Assembly: GCA_021397845.1 (NCBI GenBank)
Contig: CM038044.1
Span: forward strand, 56,209,851 to 56,273,850
Reading direction: 5' to 3'
Source of the DNA: Areca catechu
Lineage: Eukaryota; Streptophyta; Magnoliopsida; Arecales; Arecaceae
Length of the DNA: 64,000 nt
In this document: piece by piece, positions 44,332 to 56,691 of the stretch
How positions within the stretch are numbered: the first letter of the stretch is position 1
How the letters are laid out: each line of letters begins with the position of its first letter
Program-made: the position numbers and the translations under genes
The notes under the pieces: generated by a model
What the model was told of the DNA's origin: nothing
Databases searched by the model: none
The model's input: only the letters and a program-made list of their open reading frames with translations

Positions 44332-45117
44332 CTGGGGATCTCAAGCCTTGTACTCCCCAGAGACTTATCCAGCAACCAGCTAGGAGTCGGTGAAGACCTT
44401 GAGGTTTTGTACGCCCAACTCGTGAGACACCTTCAGGCCCGCGAGGAGTGCCTCGTACTCCGCTTGGTTGTTTGTGGCGGGGAACTTGAAGCGAAGCGCA
44501 CACTCCATCAAAATTGGCAAGGATGAGGCCTGCTCTGCTCCTGCATGAATTGGAGGTGTCGTCCACGTGGAGGATCCAGGGGTCCTCCAGCGGGGCAGCT
44601 CGGCTTGGCTCTTCGGGACCATCCGCTCTAGTTCCTCGGGAAACCCTGTGCATTCGACCACGATGTCGGCTAGGACTTGGGCCTTCTGCGATGACCTTGG
44701 CCGATATGCGATGTCATGCTCTTTCAGCATCAGGGACCATTTGGCTAACCTTTCGGAAGTCTCGGGATGGCTTAGCATGGTCCTCAGTGGCTGGTTAGTC
44801 ACAACTACGATGGGATGCACTTGGAAATAGGGCCTGAGGTGCTTAGCATACATTATTAGTGCAGAAATGAATTTTTTGGAGTGGGTATACCTGATCTCTG
44901 CATCATGGAGTATTTTGCTGGTGTAGTACACCAACTTTTGCATTCCGTCCTGGTCTGTATGGACGAGGATTGAGTTGACGGCCCCCGGGGTGACCGCCAA
45001 GTAGAGCAGGAGCTCTTCTCCCTCTTCGGGTCTAGACAGCAGAGGCGGGGAGGTCAGGAACTCCTTTAGCTCTTCGAAGGCTATCCGGCACTCTTTAGTC
45101 CAAGTGAAGTCATGCAT
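44332..45117 (-). pseudogene. rh: Tat-2 RT connection and RNase H
   Basis: Open from 45117 to 44380. Contains the RT-RNase H connection (FTWTKECRIAFEELKEFLTS, AEIRYTHSKKFISALI) and RNase H blocks ATNNQAEYEALLAGLKVSHE and LKVFTDS. Around 44520-44600 the first catalytic-Asp block (SSTWTTPPI in this frame) is garbled compared with Tat-1 (HVDGAYN), which implies two compensating small frameshifts. TAG/TGA follow near 44340-44380. Confidence 0.8.
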
Positions 45118-46050
45118 CTTGCGCAGCGCCTTGAAGAAGGGGAGGCAGCGGTCAACTGACCTCGAAATGAACTAGCTCAGGGCTACGATCCTTCCCATCA
45201 GATGCTGAACCTGCTTCTTGGACGTAGGGTGCTCCATGTCCAGGATTGCTTGGACCTTCTTCGGATTCGTCTCGATGCCTCTCCGGGTGACCATGAAGCC
45301 AAGGAATTTCCTGGCCGCCACCCCGAAGGTGCACTTTGCCGGGTTGAGCTTCATCTGGTGCTTCCAGAGGTTGTGGAAAGCTTCAGCGAGGTCGGCAATG
45401 TGGTTCGAGCTTGGTTTGCTCATGACGAGCATGTCATCCACGTACGCTTGCATGTTCTAGCCAATCTGGTCCTTGAAGACCTTATTGACCAGGTGTTGGT
45501 ACGTGGCCCCAGCATTCTTTAGGCCAAAGGGCATCATTCTGTAGCAGTATGTCCCCCGGTCAATGATGAAGGCGGTGTGCTCCTCGTCCTCTGGGTGCAT
45601 CCAAATCTGATTGTACCCGGAGAATGCATCCATGAAGGAGAGTAGCCTGTGCCCTGAAGTGGCATCCACCAGCTGGTCTATCCTTGGATGAGGGAAGCCA
45701 TCCTTCGGGCATGCCTTGTTGAGGTCGGTGTAGTCTACACAGATCCTCCATTTGCCGTTATTCTTCTTCACCATCACCACATTCGCTAGCCAGCTTGGGT
45801 ATTGCACCTCTCGGACGAATCCGGTGGTGAGGAGTTTCTCAACTTCTTCGTTGATGGCCGCTTGCTTTTCCGGGGCAAAGCTTCTCTTCTTCTATCGAAC
45901 TGGCCTGCACTTCGAATCAACACTAAGTTTGTGGGTGATGACTTCAGGGGGAATACTTGGCATGTCGACCGCTGTCCAGGTGAACACGTTTGTGTTTGCT
46001 CGCAGGAACTCCAATAGCGGAGCCCTATCCTCCTCGGGCAGTTAGGTTCC
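45118..46050 (-). pseudogene. rt: Tat-2 reverse transcriptase
   Basis: Blocks in order: KWRICVDYTDLNKACPKDGF, LLSFMDAFSGYNQIWMHPED, YRMMPFGLKNAGATYQ and the intact active site AYVDDMLVMSK near 45430. Interruptions are TAG at ~45454 and ~45169 and one near 45895. Only a few point mutations separate it from an open frame. It copies element RNA into DNA inside the particle. Confidence 0.87.
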
Positions 46051-46782
46051 GATCTACATGGTTTTTGCCGGGTCGTCTCCGAGCTGGTGGGAAAGCAGGC
46101 GCTCAGCCGGGCCTCCTCTAGGGTCTTGGGCCCTCTGGTCGAGCTCGTCTGCCCTGGAATCCTCCTCGGGCACCTGGGCCCCGGGGAGGGTCTGGAAGCA
46201 GTGCTGCACTGGCTGGGGCATACCCCTCATCTCCCCTATGCCGTAAGGGGTTGGGAATTGGACAAGCAACCTCTTGGTCGAGATGACAGCGTCGAGGAGG
46301 TTGAGCCCAGGTCAGCCCAAGATCACGTTGTAGGGCGAAGAAAGCCTGACAACCGTGAACATCATCATGACGGTACTCTACCGAGGCGGGGTCCCTGCAG
46401 TGACTGGGAGAGTGATCTCCCCCTCTACTCTAGTAGAGTCTCCCATAAAACCAACAAGGGGAGTGTACACTAGCTTGAGCTGAGTAGGGGAGAGAATCAT
46501 CCGGGAGAAAGCATCGTAAAAAAGTACATCCATAGAGCTTCCACTATCTACCATGATGCGCTTTACAGGATGCTTTACGATCGTCATCTCAATGACCACA
46601 GCATCATTATTTATATTTTTCTCCTCATTATCCCCTTCCCTCATAAAGGGGAGTACATTCTTAGAGTTCCCTGCCCCCCGGGTTCTCTTGGACGCGCGCC
46701 CCGCTCCCCAGGAGATCATGGCCACCGGCTTCTTGGTGGGGCGGTTGTCGATGGCTAGAGCTGGTGGGAGAGCAACGAGCAC
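46051..46782 (-). pseudogene. pr: Tat-2 aspartic protease
   Basis: Open from 46782 to 46378 with the intact catalytic motif in RIMVDSGSSMDVLFYDAF. A TAG at 46378 precedes the conserved I-L-G block near 46330. 46054-46269 holds the linker to RT. Only substitution-type damage is seen. Confidence 0.82.
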
Positions 46783-48013
46783 CTAGGACTCTGGTTGAGG
46801 TCTGCCCCCCACATATTTTTTGAGGTAGCCCCTCTTAATGAGCTCCTCAATTTCCCACTTGAGGTTGCAGCATTCCTTAGTGTTGTGCCCATGGTCATGG
46901 TGGAAGTGGCATTACTTCATCTTGTCACGGGTGAAGGATGGCTTCAGCGATCGAGGATGCCTCAGATAAGTCTCGTCCTCGATCTCCATGAGGATCTTCG
47001 TTCTTGGGGCGAGAAGGGGAGTGAAGTTCTCCTAAGGGACAGGAGCATTCCTTGGCCTTGGCGCTGGTCGGGAGCTTTGAGCTGGCGGTCCCGGCCTCCA
47101 TGCTTCAGGCTTCTCGGTGGGTGCCAGCCTCCTTAGTGGCTTCCCGTCAAGCTCCCGCCTTGTGCGATTCGACTCCTCGGCGCGAATGTACTTCTGAGCC
47201 CGGAAGAGCAGCTCGGCGTAGGTCTTCGAGGGCTTCTTGTCAAGTGAGTAGGTCAGGCGAGAAGTCCTGAGCCCTCACTTCAGAGCCAACATCGCCACTG
47301 GCTCCTCCAGGCTATAGATCTCCAAGGCAGCAGCTTTGAAGCAGGCCACGTAGTCTTGTAGCGGCTCATGGTCTTGCTGCCTGATGGAGAAGAGGCTATC
47401 TGCCTTGCGTGGCATCTTCCAACAGGCATCAAAATGGGTCATGAACTTCTGTCTCAGCTGGGCAAAAGAACTGATACTTTTCGGCTCAAGGCGAGTGAAC
47501 CACACTCGAGTAGCCTTCCGAAGGGTAGCGGGGAAGGTGATGCACAAAAGGGCGTCAGTGACCCTGTAGACCCTCATGAGGGCCCGATAGCTTTCCAGGT
47601 GGTCCAGGGGGTCGGTGGTCCCATCGTAGGGATCCACCTGCGGCATATGGAACCGACAAGGAATTGGCTCCGTTTGGATCTCCTAGGAGAAAGGAGGGCG
47701 GGCATCATAGCCCGCTGGCTCACTAGTGGAGCCAGGCAAGTTGGCGAATCGGCAGGCAAACTCCTCCAACTTGCGATCATGCTCCTCCAGACGCTTCTCT
47801 GCCATGCGCCTGATGGCCTCGTCTGTGGATCCCTCCGTTGAGGTGGCGGAGATGGTGATGCGGAGGCGCGGCGCCCATGGCGGGGAGCCTTGCCTTTCCG
47901 GTCTTTGGGGGGTTGGGGTGCCCCCCGGCCAAGATGCGGTGAGCAGCTTTCTTCTTCGGTGGAGCTGGCTCGCCATCACTTCCCTGGGGCTTGATAGGTA
48001 CCCCGGGGGTCTG
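46783..48013 (-). pseudogene. gag: Tat-2 gag, part downstream of CHR-B
   Basis: From 48013 down: ATSTEGSTDEAIRRMAEKRL, the capsid domain (47646-47275: YDGTTDPLDHLESYRALM, LRQKFMTHFDACWKM, LQDYVACFKAAALEIYS) and the zinc knuckle C-x2-H-x4-H-x4-C at 46911-46870 (CHFHHDHGHNTKEC). Stops near 47658, 47275 and 47030. Confidence 0.83.
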
Positions 48014-48885
48014 TGGTGCGGGCACCAGACTCAGAAGAAGATTTCAGAGCTCCATCTGGATCTCTAATTAACCTTGCCCGAAGAATTAGGGTTTTTTGGC
48101 TTGTAATAAGGGTTGACTTGATCAACTCAATTTTAGCTTGAGTCTATATTACCTGCATTTTTTATTTTATTGAGTCATGTTGACTCAGTAGTGGACTAGG
48201 GTTTCAACCTGGGGTGTTACATTTTCTTCCAAGGCCAAGCAAGTGGGTGCCACACTCCCAGCCATATGCCTGAGTCCTGGGGGTGCCACATCTCCATCCA
48301 GCAGGCTTTGGTCCCCACACCACAGATAGCAGCTCCCCTCTTTCATGCGCCAATTAAGGAGAAATCCACCAGGGGTCCACAAATAAGGGGGTGGCCCAAG
48401 ACTTCCCAAAAGAACCAAACTATAAAAGGGAAGAAATTCTCTTGGAGAGGAATTCAAGGAGGCGCCCATTACCTGCCAGAAATACTCAAAACAAAGTTAG
48501 AAGGAGCCATAACTTGGGGAGAAAGAAAAGGAGGTATCCAAAAAGGGTTGAGCCATGGAAGGAAGGAGATTTCTCTTGAAAAGCAAGGTTAGGAGGCGCC
48601 CTAATCATTCCAACTAAAGCCAGATATAAAAGGCAACAAATTTTCTCTTGGAGGGCAAGGTTAAGAGGCACCCAAACACTTCCAGATAAGGCCAAGCATA
48701 GAAGGAAAAAAATATTTTCTTGGAGGTCAAGACAAGGAGGCGCCACCCACTTTCCTTTTTGAAGCTTCAATCAACTTTGGAATTAATTGGCCGGCCATAT
48801 GAGTAGGGATTGATATCCTAATTTGAAGATCCCCTCCTTTAGTCCCACATGGGAAGATGTAAAACCCTACTCTCTTGTAATGGCC

Positions 48886-48894
48886 TATAAATTA
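48886..48894 (+). promoter_or_regulatory. CHR-B LTR TATA box
   Basis: TATAAATTA at the place of TATAAAATA in CHR-A; repeated at 54134 in the 3' LTR. Confidence 0.55.
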
Positions 48895-49763
48895 AACCCC
48901 ATGTAAGTTTGAAAAGAATCAGATGAATGAAACCAATTTTTTTGTGAGCAAACTTTGTGTTTTCTCTCTTCCGTACTTGTATCCAGGTGTTGAGCTCCGT
49001 GAGGGAGTAAATCCGGGTTCCCCAGGAACCTTGAGGAGGTGTGAGATCTCCAAAACCCCAACCCTAGGTTAACCACTTCACTCCCAAACCCTAGCCGCCC
49101 ATCACCTTTCTCTTTCCACCAAGCCCTAGCATATCCCCCCCTCTCACGGCCATTCTCTCCAAGTCCAGGCCGACCACCAGCATCCAGCTACAGTCCGGAT
49201 ACTTCAGATCCAAAGCTCTTTCCAGAGGGAGTCGAATCAGCCTTCAAGAGAATCCGGATCTCAGCGACATCAGCCTTCAAGTTCTTCGAACTGGTAAATC
49301 CTTCCCCGAGTCTCTGAATCCATCACTTGTTTTTCTTCTTCCCAGATCTTGAGTCCAGGAGAAGCCGACCCAGCCACGAGACCAGTATTGGAGGATCCAT
49401 TACGAAGATAGCCGAATCCGAGGATCCAACAATCTGCCCGAGAGAGTTCTTCCACCCAAATTCTGTGAAGATCACTGTCTGGTTGGTAACCCATCTCTCC
49501 TCTCTATTTCTGTCCTGTTGAAAGTTCAGAGCGAAACCCTAGGTCTGGGAGTTTCTCAACCCCCAGCGATCCGTTACTTCTAAACTACTCTGATAACCTA
49601 GTTTTTCTAAATTGTGCTTTCAATCATTACCTAGTTTCCTTCAACTTAGTTTAACTTTACTTTGAGTCGAAGCCAATTTCTGAAATAAAAAAAAAAGAAA
49701 AAAGAATTAATCTTAATTTATTTCCACATCGCATCATCTCTCTCTTTCGTTCTGCATCATTTT

Positions 49764-49775
49764 TGGTATCAGAGC
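49764..49775 (+). other. Decoy primer binding site inside the CHR-B LTR
   Basis: A perfect TGGTATCAGAGC 31 bases before the true PBS, inside the LTR. The same exact copy ends the 3' LTR (55012-55023). Confidence 0.85.
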
Positions 49776-49794
49776 TTTCGTTCTGCATCAATTT

Positions 49795-49806
49795 TGGTAT
49801 CAGAGC
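49795..49806 (+). other. CHR-B primer binding site (tRNA-Met initiator)
   Basis: TGGTATCAGAGC four bases after the LTR end at 49790. Confidence 0.9.
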
Positions 49807-50696
49807 CCTGTCTAGGGTTTCTGTTTTGATTTCTTGTTTGAGTCTCTCTCTTTTTACTTTGTCTGCTCGAAGTAGACTCCCCAGGACGTCCGGTCCTAGG
49901 AACGAAGCGAGGTGCAAACCTCCTCTTCCCATTCCACGGGATGTTCCTAGGGCGTGTAGGGGATCCGTTGGGTTACAACTTCGTAGCAGGAATTGTAAAC
50001 GGGGAAGTACTCTGTTTTCAACCCATAATTTCCCTGTTGCAGGAATTATTTCTCACTGCAAGTAACTCCAAATTCGGTGATTTTTATTTTGCTGAAACCA
50101 GTATAATTGAATCTATTTTGCATAATTTTCCTGTGATTTTTTGGTATCCGTGAGATTTCTGAGAATTAAATTACTACAACTCTATTTTTGTGTTTCTGCA
50201 ATTCAATTATTTTTGAGTGTTCATCACTTAATTCATCTTAAGGGCATTTGAGCATCTAAGATAAGGGGAGGAGTTGATAACCTCTCCTTAGCCCAAAACC
50301 ACCACCCACTCATTCGAACCTAAGCCTTTAATCTTAAAATTAATTAGACCTAATTTGCCCTAGTGGGCTAGGGACATCAACAAGTCGGGTCAAGGCTAGT
50401 GTTGAGTCAGTTTGTCTGATTACTCTGTGTGTGCTTTGTACTCAGTGTCTAGAACGGTGGTTCAGGGATTCCATCCCGAAGGGCTTGTGTGCTGGTCCGC
50501 CTACCTGGCCAATCTCTGATTGGTGTCTAGGATTGGCATTTAGGGACCTAACACTCCCCTTACACCTGCCTGGCTGAGTCCTGAGTTACTACAGGCTAGC
50601 TTGCCACTCTGATTGGGCATCTAGTTTGGACTCTAGGTCTAGTGAGCCAGTAGTCGCTTTAGTCTAGTCACATTCTGTGTGCTTGCTTGCATCATC
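49807..50696 (+). other. CHR-B untranslated leader
   Basis: Conserved with the CHR-A leader (7321-8208), including 'ctagaacggtggttcaggga'. No coding signal. Confidence 0.6.
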
Positions 50697-52341
50697 ATGT
50701 CTGCCCGGAATGGAGTACCCTACCAACCTAGTCAAATCCAACCAGATTTAGAGGCCATGGTTAGAAATCTTTCTTACCAAAAGTATGACCAAATTGAGTC
50801 AGGACATGAATGAGGGTTTTTCCCAGTTTAGGGATCGAGTCCAAGTACTTGAGAAACGTAAACATCAAAATTGGACCCCTGATCCAAAATTTAATAGGCC
50901 CCAACCTCACCCATGCCAGGAACCTAGGAGGACCTTATACCGTGATCCCGAGCATAACCTTAGGAAGCCTAACCATGATATCTATAGTGTGGATCGTGTC
51001 TATGAAAGGTCCTTACAATATTCTAGACCAGTCACTCAACAACCCAAGTCTTCTAGATCAAACCATTTAGATCCACACCCATGCCCAAGTAAGGTCTCTA
51101 CTAGTTTGAAACCCAGTGTGACCCAGGTTCCTATATCTCAAGAATGTTTGTTTTGTGGAGAAAGAGACCATAAATCTAGTCAGTGCCCATGCATAGGACT
51201 GGCTTGTGCACAGCTAAGTGGTAAGAATCCTAAGGATGACATTAATGAGGGAGAACCCAAGCCTACCAATGAGGAAGAACAGTTAGGTATGACAAGCCTA
51301 GAATCAGTTGACCCGATTACCACTGACCCGAAACCCATTGAAGATGGCATCGAGGAAGTATATGATGCTGGCTTGAGTCTAGTTGATGAATATGAGGGGG
51401 AAGAACTTGAAGAATGTGACATTGATACTATTGGTTCCTTACCTGAGGAGACCTTGGAAAGCAACCAACGGGTAGGACCTAGTTCAGAAATTCAAAAGAT
51501 TTGTGAGAACCAGGTTCCTTTAGTCAAATACCCCCAGGAAGAACTCATAGTGTTAGCCCGAGCTATTAGTTCGTACCCTCTAATGACAGTCATTCCCCAA
51601 GTACCAATTGAATATCTTTGCACTGAACTGTTTAAGTTTGCCCACCCTATGGTAGATCCTCTCCTTAGGATGACTGAATCAAGCCTCTTACAATTGGACC
51701 TTGTCCCATGCCCAGCCACTAAGGTCTCTCCTGTAATCTCAGTTGAACATCCTTGTCTTGAGCGGATTGATTCACCCAGTCCTGTAGAAGTCCTCCTTAT
51801 GGCCCCAAACCCCTTCCTTCGCATGATTGACCTACCCTTCTATAGAGTATACCTTTCCTCACCCATAGGTCAAATTTCAAGTCTTGAGGTCATCATCCAT
51901 AGGCCCTTCCATGAATCATTCTCTAATCCATTTCTTGAGAATGTGGATCATTATTTGCTTAGAGAACAAACCTTAACTGTTGCAATCACATGTCCTAGGC
52001 TACTCCTCGAACCATCTTTTGGTCCATTCCTGGGAGTAGCAAACTTTTCCTTTCGTAAGGATGACCAGTTGACACTCATAGATCACCATTCAAACCTTCA
52101 GGTCACCACCTTTAGTCAACAGGTAATTCGAGACCCCACCTCATATCTCCTCCCTTTCTCTAGGACTTCCAATGCTTCTTACACCATCCAAGTATACTTT
52201 GTCGAAGTCTTTAGAGTGAACCACGTGTCAGAATCTATTAGGTTTGCCACCTACTTTTGGAAGACCTTATGGCACCTTCTAGGCACCCATGATAAGTTTT
52301 CATGCTCTGCATGCCATCCTCCGACCCAAGGTCAAACCTAG
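50697..52341 (+). pseudogene. gag: CHR-B Gag-like frame with zinc knuckle and novel C-terminal region
   Basis: Starts at ATG 50697 (MSARNGVPYQP), but a small indel near 50770 shifts the frame; from 50785 it is open to 52341. After RTLYRDPEHN (as in CHR-A) the capsid domain is missing. Instead a CCHC knuckle, CLFCGERDHKSSQC, lies near 51147-51188. Acidic segments follow (EEVYDAGLSLVDEYEGEELE, also recognisable in element 9). From 51727 the unknown region SPVISVEHPCLERIDSPSP matches CHR-A residue for residue with few changes. It ends in the integrase scrap TYFWKTLWHLLGT. Confidence 0.8.
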
Positions 52342-52510
52342 AGAGCCGTAGTTTGTTAGGTTTAGGCCTAGGGTTCCTTTGGAATAAAGTCCATTCTTTA
52401 GGAATGCATCGTCAGTCTAGTTTAGTTTTCTTGACCCTTTACTAGGCTTTGGCTCAGATTTTGGTTTGATTGAGAGCACCAGGAATTGGGATTTGTATTT
52501 TGTCAAGGGC
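52342..52510 (+). other. CHR-B internal deletion scar
   Basis: Same stop-rich joint as 9976-10146 in CHR-A, base for base similar. Confidence 0.7.
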
Positions 52511-53318
52511 TGAAATTGCATTCAATGTTTCGATCAATAGGTCTATAGGCTAGAGTCCCTTTGAAATTGTTCATGGATACAAGCCTCACACACCACTTGA
52601 TCTGATTTCACTATTAGCCCACACACACAAGTCTCTTGATGCACTTGCATAGCATGTAAAGAACTTGCATAAAGAAATTCATGCCAAAATAAATTTAAGT
52701 AATGAAACTTATAAGAAGTTGGCTGATTCTCAAAGGCGAGTCAAAACTTTTATTGAGGGAGACTATGTAATGATTAGGTTAAGGCCTGAACGGTTTCCTC
52801 CTGGAACTGTTAGAAAGTTACATGCTAGAGGAGCTGGACCATTTAGAGTGGTGAAGAGAGTAGGATCCAATGCCTATGTGCTCGAGTTGCCTCCAGAACT
52901 AGGCATTAGCTCCACTTTCAACATTACAGACCTAGTAGAGTATAGAGAGCCAGCAGTGATTCCCATTGAGCCTTCTGAACCTAATCCTGCTCTTGAGAGT
53001 GAACCCAACCCTGTGTGTCCACCAACAAACTGGCCTGTGAGGAAAGAGCAGATTGAAAAGATCCTGGATGATCAGGTTATCTCTACTCGTAATCGAGGAT
53101 ACCAAAGATACCTGGTCCACTGGCAAGGAAGGCCAGATTCTGATGACTCTTGGATCTCCCGAGAAGAATTACAAGAATTGGACCCAGACCTCTTGGAGAG
53201 ATACCAGAGCCAACTTGATCCATACTCGACAGGGTCGAATTCCTCCCACCCTGGGAGAATTGGTGCGGGCATCAGACTCAGAAGAAGATTTCAGAGCTCC
53301 ATCTGGATCACTGATTAA
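52511..53318 (+). pseudogene. int: CHR-B integrase C-terminal region with chromodomain
   Basis: Begins AEIAFNVSINRS, with a TAG at ~52552 and another at ~52651, then open from 52665. The GPY/F module GAGPFRVVKRVGSNAYVLEL and chromodomain (EKILDDQVISTRNRGYQRYL ... DSWISREEL) are intact. Ends 58 bases inside the 3' LTR. Almost identical to CHR-A from 52665 on. Confidence 0.75.
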
Positions 53319-55038
53319 CCTTGCCCGAAGAATTAAGGTTTTTTGGCTTGTAATAAGGGTTGACTTGATCAACTCAATTTTAGCTTGAGTCTATATTACC
53401 TGCATTTTTTATTTTATTGAGTCATGTTGACTCAGTAGTGGACTAGGGTTTCAACCTGGGGTGTTACATTTTCTCCCAAGGCCAAGCAAGTGGGTGCCAC
53501 ACTCCCAGCCATATGCCTGAGTCCAGGGGGCGCCACATCTCCATCCAGCAGGTTTTGGTCCCCACACCACAGATAGCAGCTCCCCTCTTTCATGCGCCAA
53601 TTGAGGAGAAATCCACCAGGGGTCCACAAATCAAGGGGGTGGCCCAAGACTTCCCAAAAGAACCAAACTATAAAAGGGAAGAAATTCTCTTGGAGAGGAA
53701 TTCAAGGAGGCGCCCATTACCTGCCAGAAATACTCAAAACAAAGTTAGAAGGAGCCATAACTTGGGGAGAAAGAAAAGGAGGTATCCAAAAAGGGTTGAG
53801 CCATGGAAGGAAGGAGATTTCTCTTGAAAAGCAAGGTTAGGAGGCGCCCTAATCATTCCAACTAAAGCCAGATATAAAAGGCAACAAATTTTCTCTTGGA
53901 GGGCAAGGTTAAGAGGCACCCAAACACTTCCAGATAAGGCCAAGCATAGAAGGAAAAAAATATTTTCTTAGAGGTCAAGACAAGGAGGCGCCACCCACTT
54001 TCCTTTTTGAAGCTTCAATCAACTTTGGAATTAATTGGCCGGCCATATGAGTAGGGATTGATATCCTAATTTGAAGATCCCCTCCTTTAGTCCCAAATGG
54101 GAAGATGTAAAACCCTACTCTCTTGTAATGGCCTATAAATTAAACCCCATGTAAGTTTGAAAAGAATCAGATGAATGAAACCAATTTTTTTGTGAGCAAA
54201 CTTTGTGTTTTCTCTCTTCCGTACTTGTATCCAGGTGTTGAGCTCCGTGAGGGAGTAAATCCGGGTTCCCCAGGAACCTTGAGGAGGTGTGAGATCTCCA
54301 AAACCCCAACCCTAGGTTAGCCACTTCACTCCCAAACCCTAGCCGCCCATCACCTTTCTCTTTCCACCAAGCCCTAGCATATCCCCCCCTCTCACGGCCA
54401 TTCTCTCCAAGTCCAGGCCGACCACCAGCATCCAGCTACAGTCCGGATACTTCAGATCCAAAGCTCTTTCCAGAGGGAGTCGAATCAGCCTTCAAGAGAA
54501 TCCGGATCTCAGCGACATCAGCCTTCAAGTTCTTCGAACTGGTAAATCCTTCCCCGAGTCTCTGAATCCATCACTTGTTTTTCTTCTTCCCAGATCTTGA
54601 GTCCAGGAGAAGCCGACCCAGCCACAAGACCAGTATTGGAGGATCCATTGCGAAGATAGCCGAATCCGAGGATCCAACAATCTGCCCGAGAGAGTTCTTC
54701 CACCCAAATTCTGTGAAGATCACTGTCTGTTTGGTAACCCATCTATCCTCTCTATTTCTGTCCTATTGAAAGTTCAGAGCGAAACCCTAGGTCTGGGAGT
54801 TTCTCAACCCCCAGCGATCCGTTACTTCTGAACTACTCTGATAACCTAGTTTTTCTAAATTGTGCTTTCAATCATTACCTAGTTTCCTTCAACTTAGTTT
54901 AACTTTACTTTGAGTCGAAGCCAATTTCTGAAATAAAAAAAAAAGAAAAAAGAATTAATCTTAATTTATTTCCGCATCGCATCATCTCTCTCTTTCGTTC
55001 TGCATCATTTTTGGTATCAGAGCTTTCGTTCTGCATCA
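53261..55038 (+). repeat. CHR-B 3' LTR (1778 bp)
   Basis: Preceded by the tract ctgggagaat (53251-53260); followed by TSD gtctg. Confidence 0.93.
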
Positions 55039-55043
55039 GTCTG

Positions 55044-55350
55044 TAACTGCCCGCGGCTGTGAGGGCCTCCCGTGGAAGGAACGCAGGTTGTCGCGGAGTG
55101 CTGCGGCATGGGCCGCGGGGGTCTCTGGCTGTTGGAGAGTGGCCAGGGACCGATGCTGGTGCTGATGTTGGAGCTGGCATATCGTCGCAGTGAGAGTGTA
55201 CATCTGCTGGGCAAGTGCGATCAGCTAGGTTTCTAGTGGGGGTGGCTGAACCGGGGCAGGGACTTCCATCTCCGGTCCGTGCGGGTTCTCGTGAGAAGGG
55301 GATGCCTCCGCACGGCTGGGAGAAGCTCCCCTTGCCTGGGTGGTCACCAT
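55044..55350 (-). pseudogene. gag: Tat-2 gag N-terminal part, upstream of CHR-B
   Basis: Starts at ATG 55350 (MVTTQARGASPSRAEASPSH), homologous to MVVTRTREAST of Tat-1. A TAG follows at ~55225; the frame then reads LIALAQQMYTLTATICQLQH up to the CHR-B insertion. It continues at 48013. Confidence 0.75.
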
Positions 55351-55405
55351 CCTCCCAATGGACTGGCTAAGAAAGGCTTGGACTAGAGGAAGTGTCATTC
55401 CGCCT

Positions 55406-55423
55406 CCCTTCCTAGCACGCCAA
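55406..55423 (-). other. Tat-2 primer binding site
   Basis: On the - strand TTGGCGTGCTAGGAAGGG, two bases inside the 5' LTR. Related to the Tat-1 site. The tRNA is not assigned. Confidence 0.65.
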
Positions 55424-55425
55424 TC

Positions 55426-56691
55426 TGTTGCTGCCAGGATCATCGTGGCCCGTAGCTGCTGATGGCGTCGGGTGTGTCACGTCCGTCCGCGTGGGAACGC
55501 CTCCGGTGCCTCGGGACCTGCAAGGAAGCAACGTCAGTGACCCGGGCCGAGGATTCCGGCGGGAGCACTCCGACGGTCAAGTCAATGGCGATCCAGGAGA
55601 ACATATTCTCCTGGTCGAGCCCCTGTGGATGAGCTCCACGCTAGGAGGAGTGAATATAGTGCGAGTCGAAGATGAGGACGAGCTTGGAATGGTGTTGGCC
55701 GAGGTGGTCTTGCCCTCCTCTCTGGTCTTCTTCCCTTGTGTCGCTCTGGTTCCTCTTTTATTTGTGGTGGTTGTATTGTTCTTGCTTGGAATTGAGAAAT
55801 GAGTGTTACCTCCTTTTTGCTTACACTAGCTGGGTCCTCTTTTGCGGCTTGCCTCGGGGTTCTCCCATGTTGGCAGATGGGTATGACATGACGTCGTACC
55901 GTGAATGGCACGCATTTTTTATTAGGTATATGGGGAAGCTTCCACGAGCCTTTGACATTCCTTCGATTTGCCCTTCTTGGAAGTACGGCAGGGCCTCGAC
56001 TGTCGTGCCATCGTTCTTGAAAATCGTGCTCCTTGGTATCTTTTTCTCGGTCGTACAGCAAGCCGGTAGGGGGCACAGTGCCTTGATGTGAGATTTCCTT
56101 CTTCCTGGTGTGAATGGCGGCCGTGGGCATTAATGGTGACATGGTGGGTGTTGTCGCCCGGTCCTCGGGGGGTCCACCACCGTCTTCGAATGGGAGGTGC
56201 TACTTCCTCGGCGGTTGACGTCTTGACCTGTGTTGGGGGTCGAGCTGGAAAGATGGGACCTACTTGCAGGGGACTCGCCTTGCAGTGGCTCGGCTGTGCG
56301 GAGAGGGGCCGAGCTCAGTACCAGGCCAGAGGGGCCTAGATTTGACCGAGCTCGGGCTGGCTGAGGTGGATGAGGCGCGTCCAGGCCAGGGGACCCGACC
56401 TCGAGGGGGCTCCTCGTGGTGGAGGAGGTTTGAGCTCGACTCCGGACCACGGGACCCGAGCTCGGGCTCGAGAGGTCTGCCTCTGGTGGGGTTTGAGCTT
56501 GGCTCTGACCTAGGCGTCCCGACCTGGCAGGTACCGACCTGGCTGGGGATGGAGCCTGGCTTCGACGGGCGGCCCCATTGGCATTGGGGAGCTCAGCCCG
56601 GTGAAGGGGCCTGTGGCGGTAATCCGGCGTGGCGTCTAATGGGGGCTCCACGTCAGGTTTCTTGCTCCACGTCAGCGATCCGGCCACATCA
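55426..56691 (-). repeat. Tat-2 5' LTR (1266 bp)
   Basis: Matches 37179-38429. Followed on the + strand by ttgat. Confidence 0.9.

Larger units (their letters stand above)
48014..49790 (+). repeat. CHR-B 5' LTR (1777 bp)
   Basis: Nearly identical to 53261-55038, and clearly related to the CHR-A LTR with scattered differences and small indels. Confidence 0.93.
48014..55038 (+). mobile_element. CHR-B: second complete copy of the CHR non-autonomous family
   Basis: A 7025-bp element with the same TGGTGCGGGCA...TTCTGCATCA ends as CHR-A. Perfect TSD gtctg at 48009-48013 and 55039-55043. Sits in Tat-2 gag, antisense to it. Same layout as CHR-A: long leader, Gag-like frame with the unknown C-terminal region, integrase scrap, and integrase C-terminus with chromodomain. 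It differs in gag: capsid missing, zinc knuckle kept. Its LTRs are almost identical to each other, so the insertion is recent relative to Tat-2. Confidence 0.93.
37179..56691 (-). mobile_element. Tat-2: nearly complete Tat-lineage Ty3/gypsy element, - strand
   Basis: LTRs 37179-38429 and 55426-56691 begin TGTTGC and end ACATCA on the + strand. Flanks are ttaat (37174-37178) and ttgat (56692-56696), a 4-of-5 match that may be a mutated TSD. On the - strand the order is PBS, gag, PR, RT, RNase H, integrase, tandem repeats, antisense gene, PPT and LTR. Without CHR-B the length is about 12.5 kb, usual for the group. CHR-B splits gag. Scattered stops indicate decay, but RT YVDD and protease DSG are intact. 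Confidence 0.92.
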
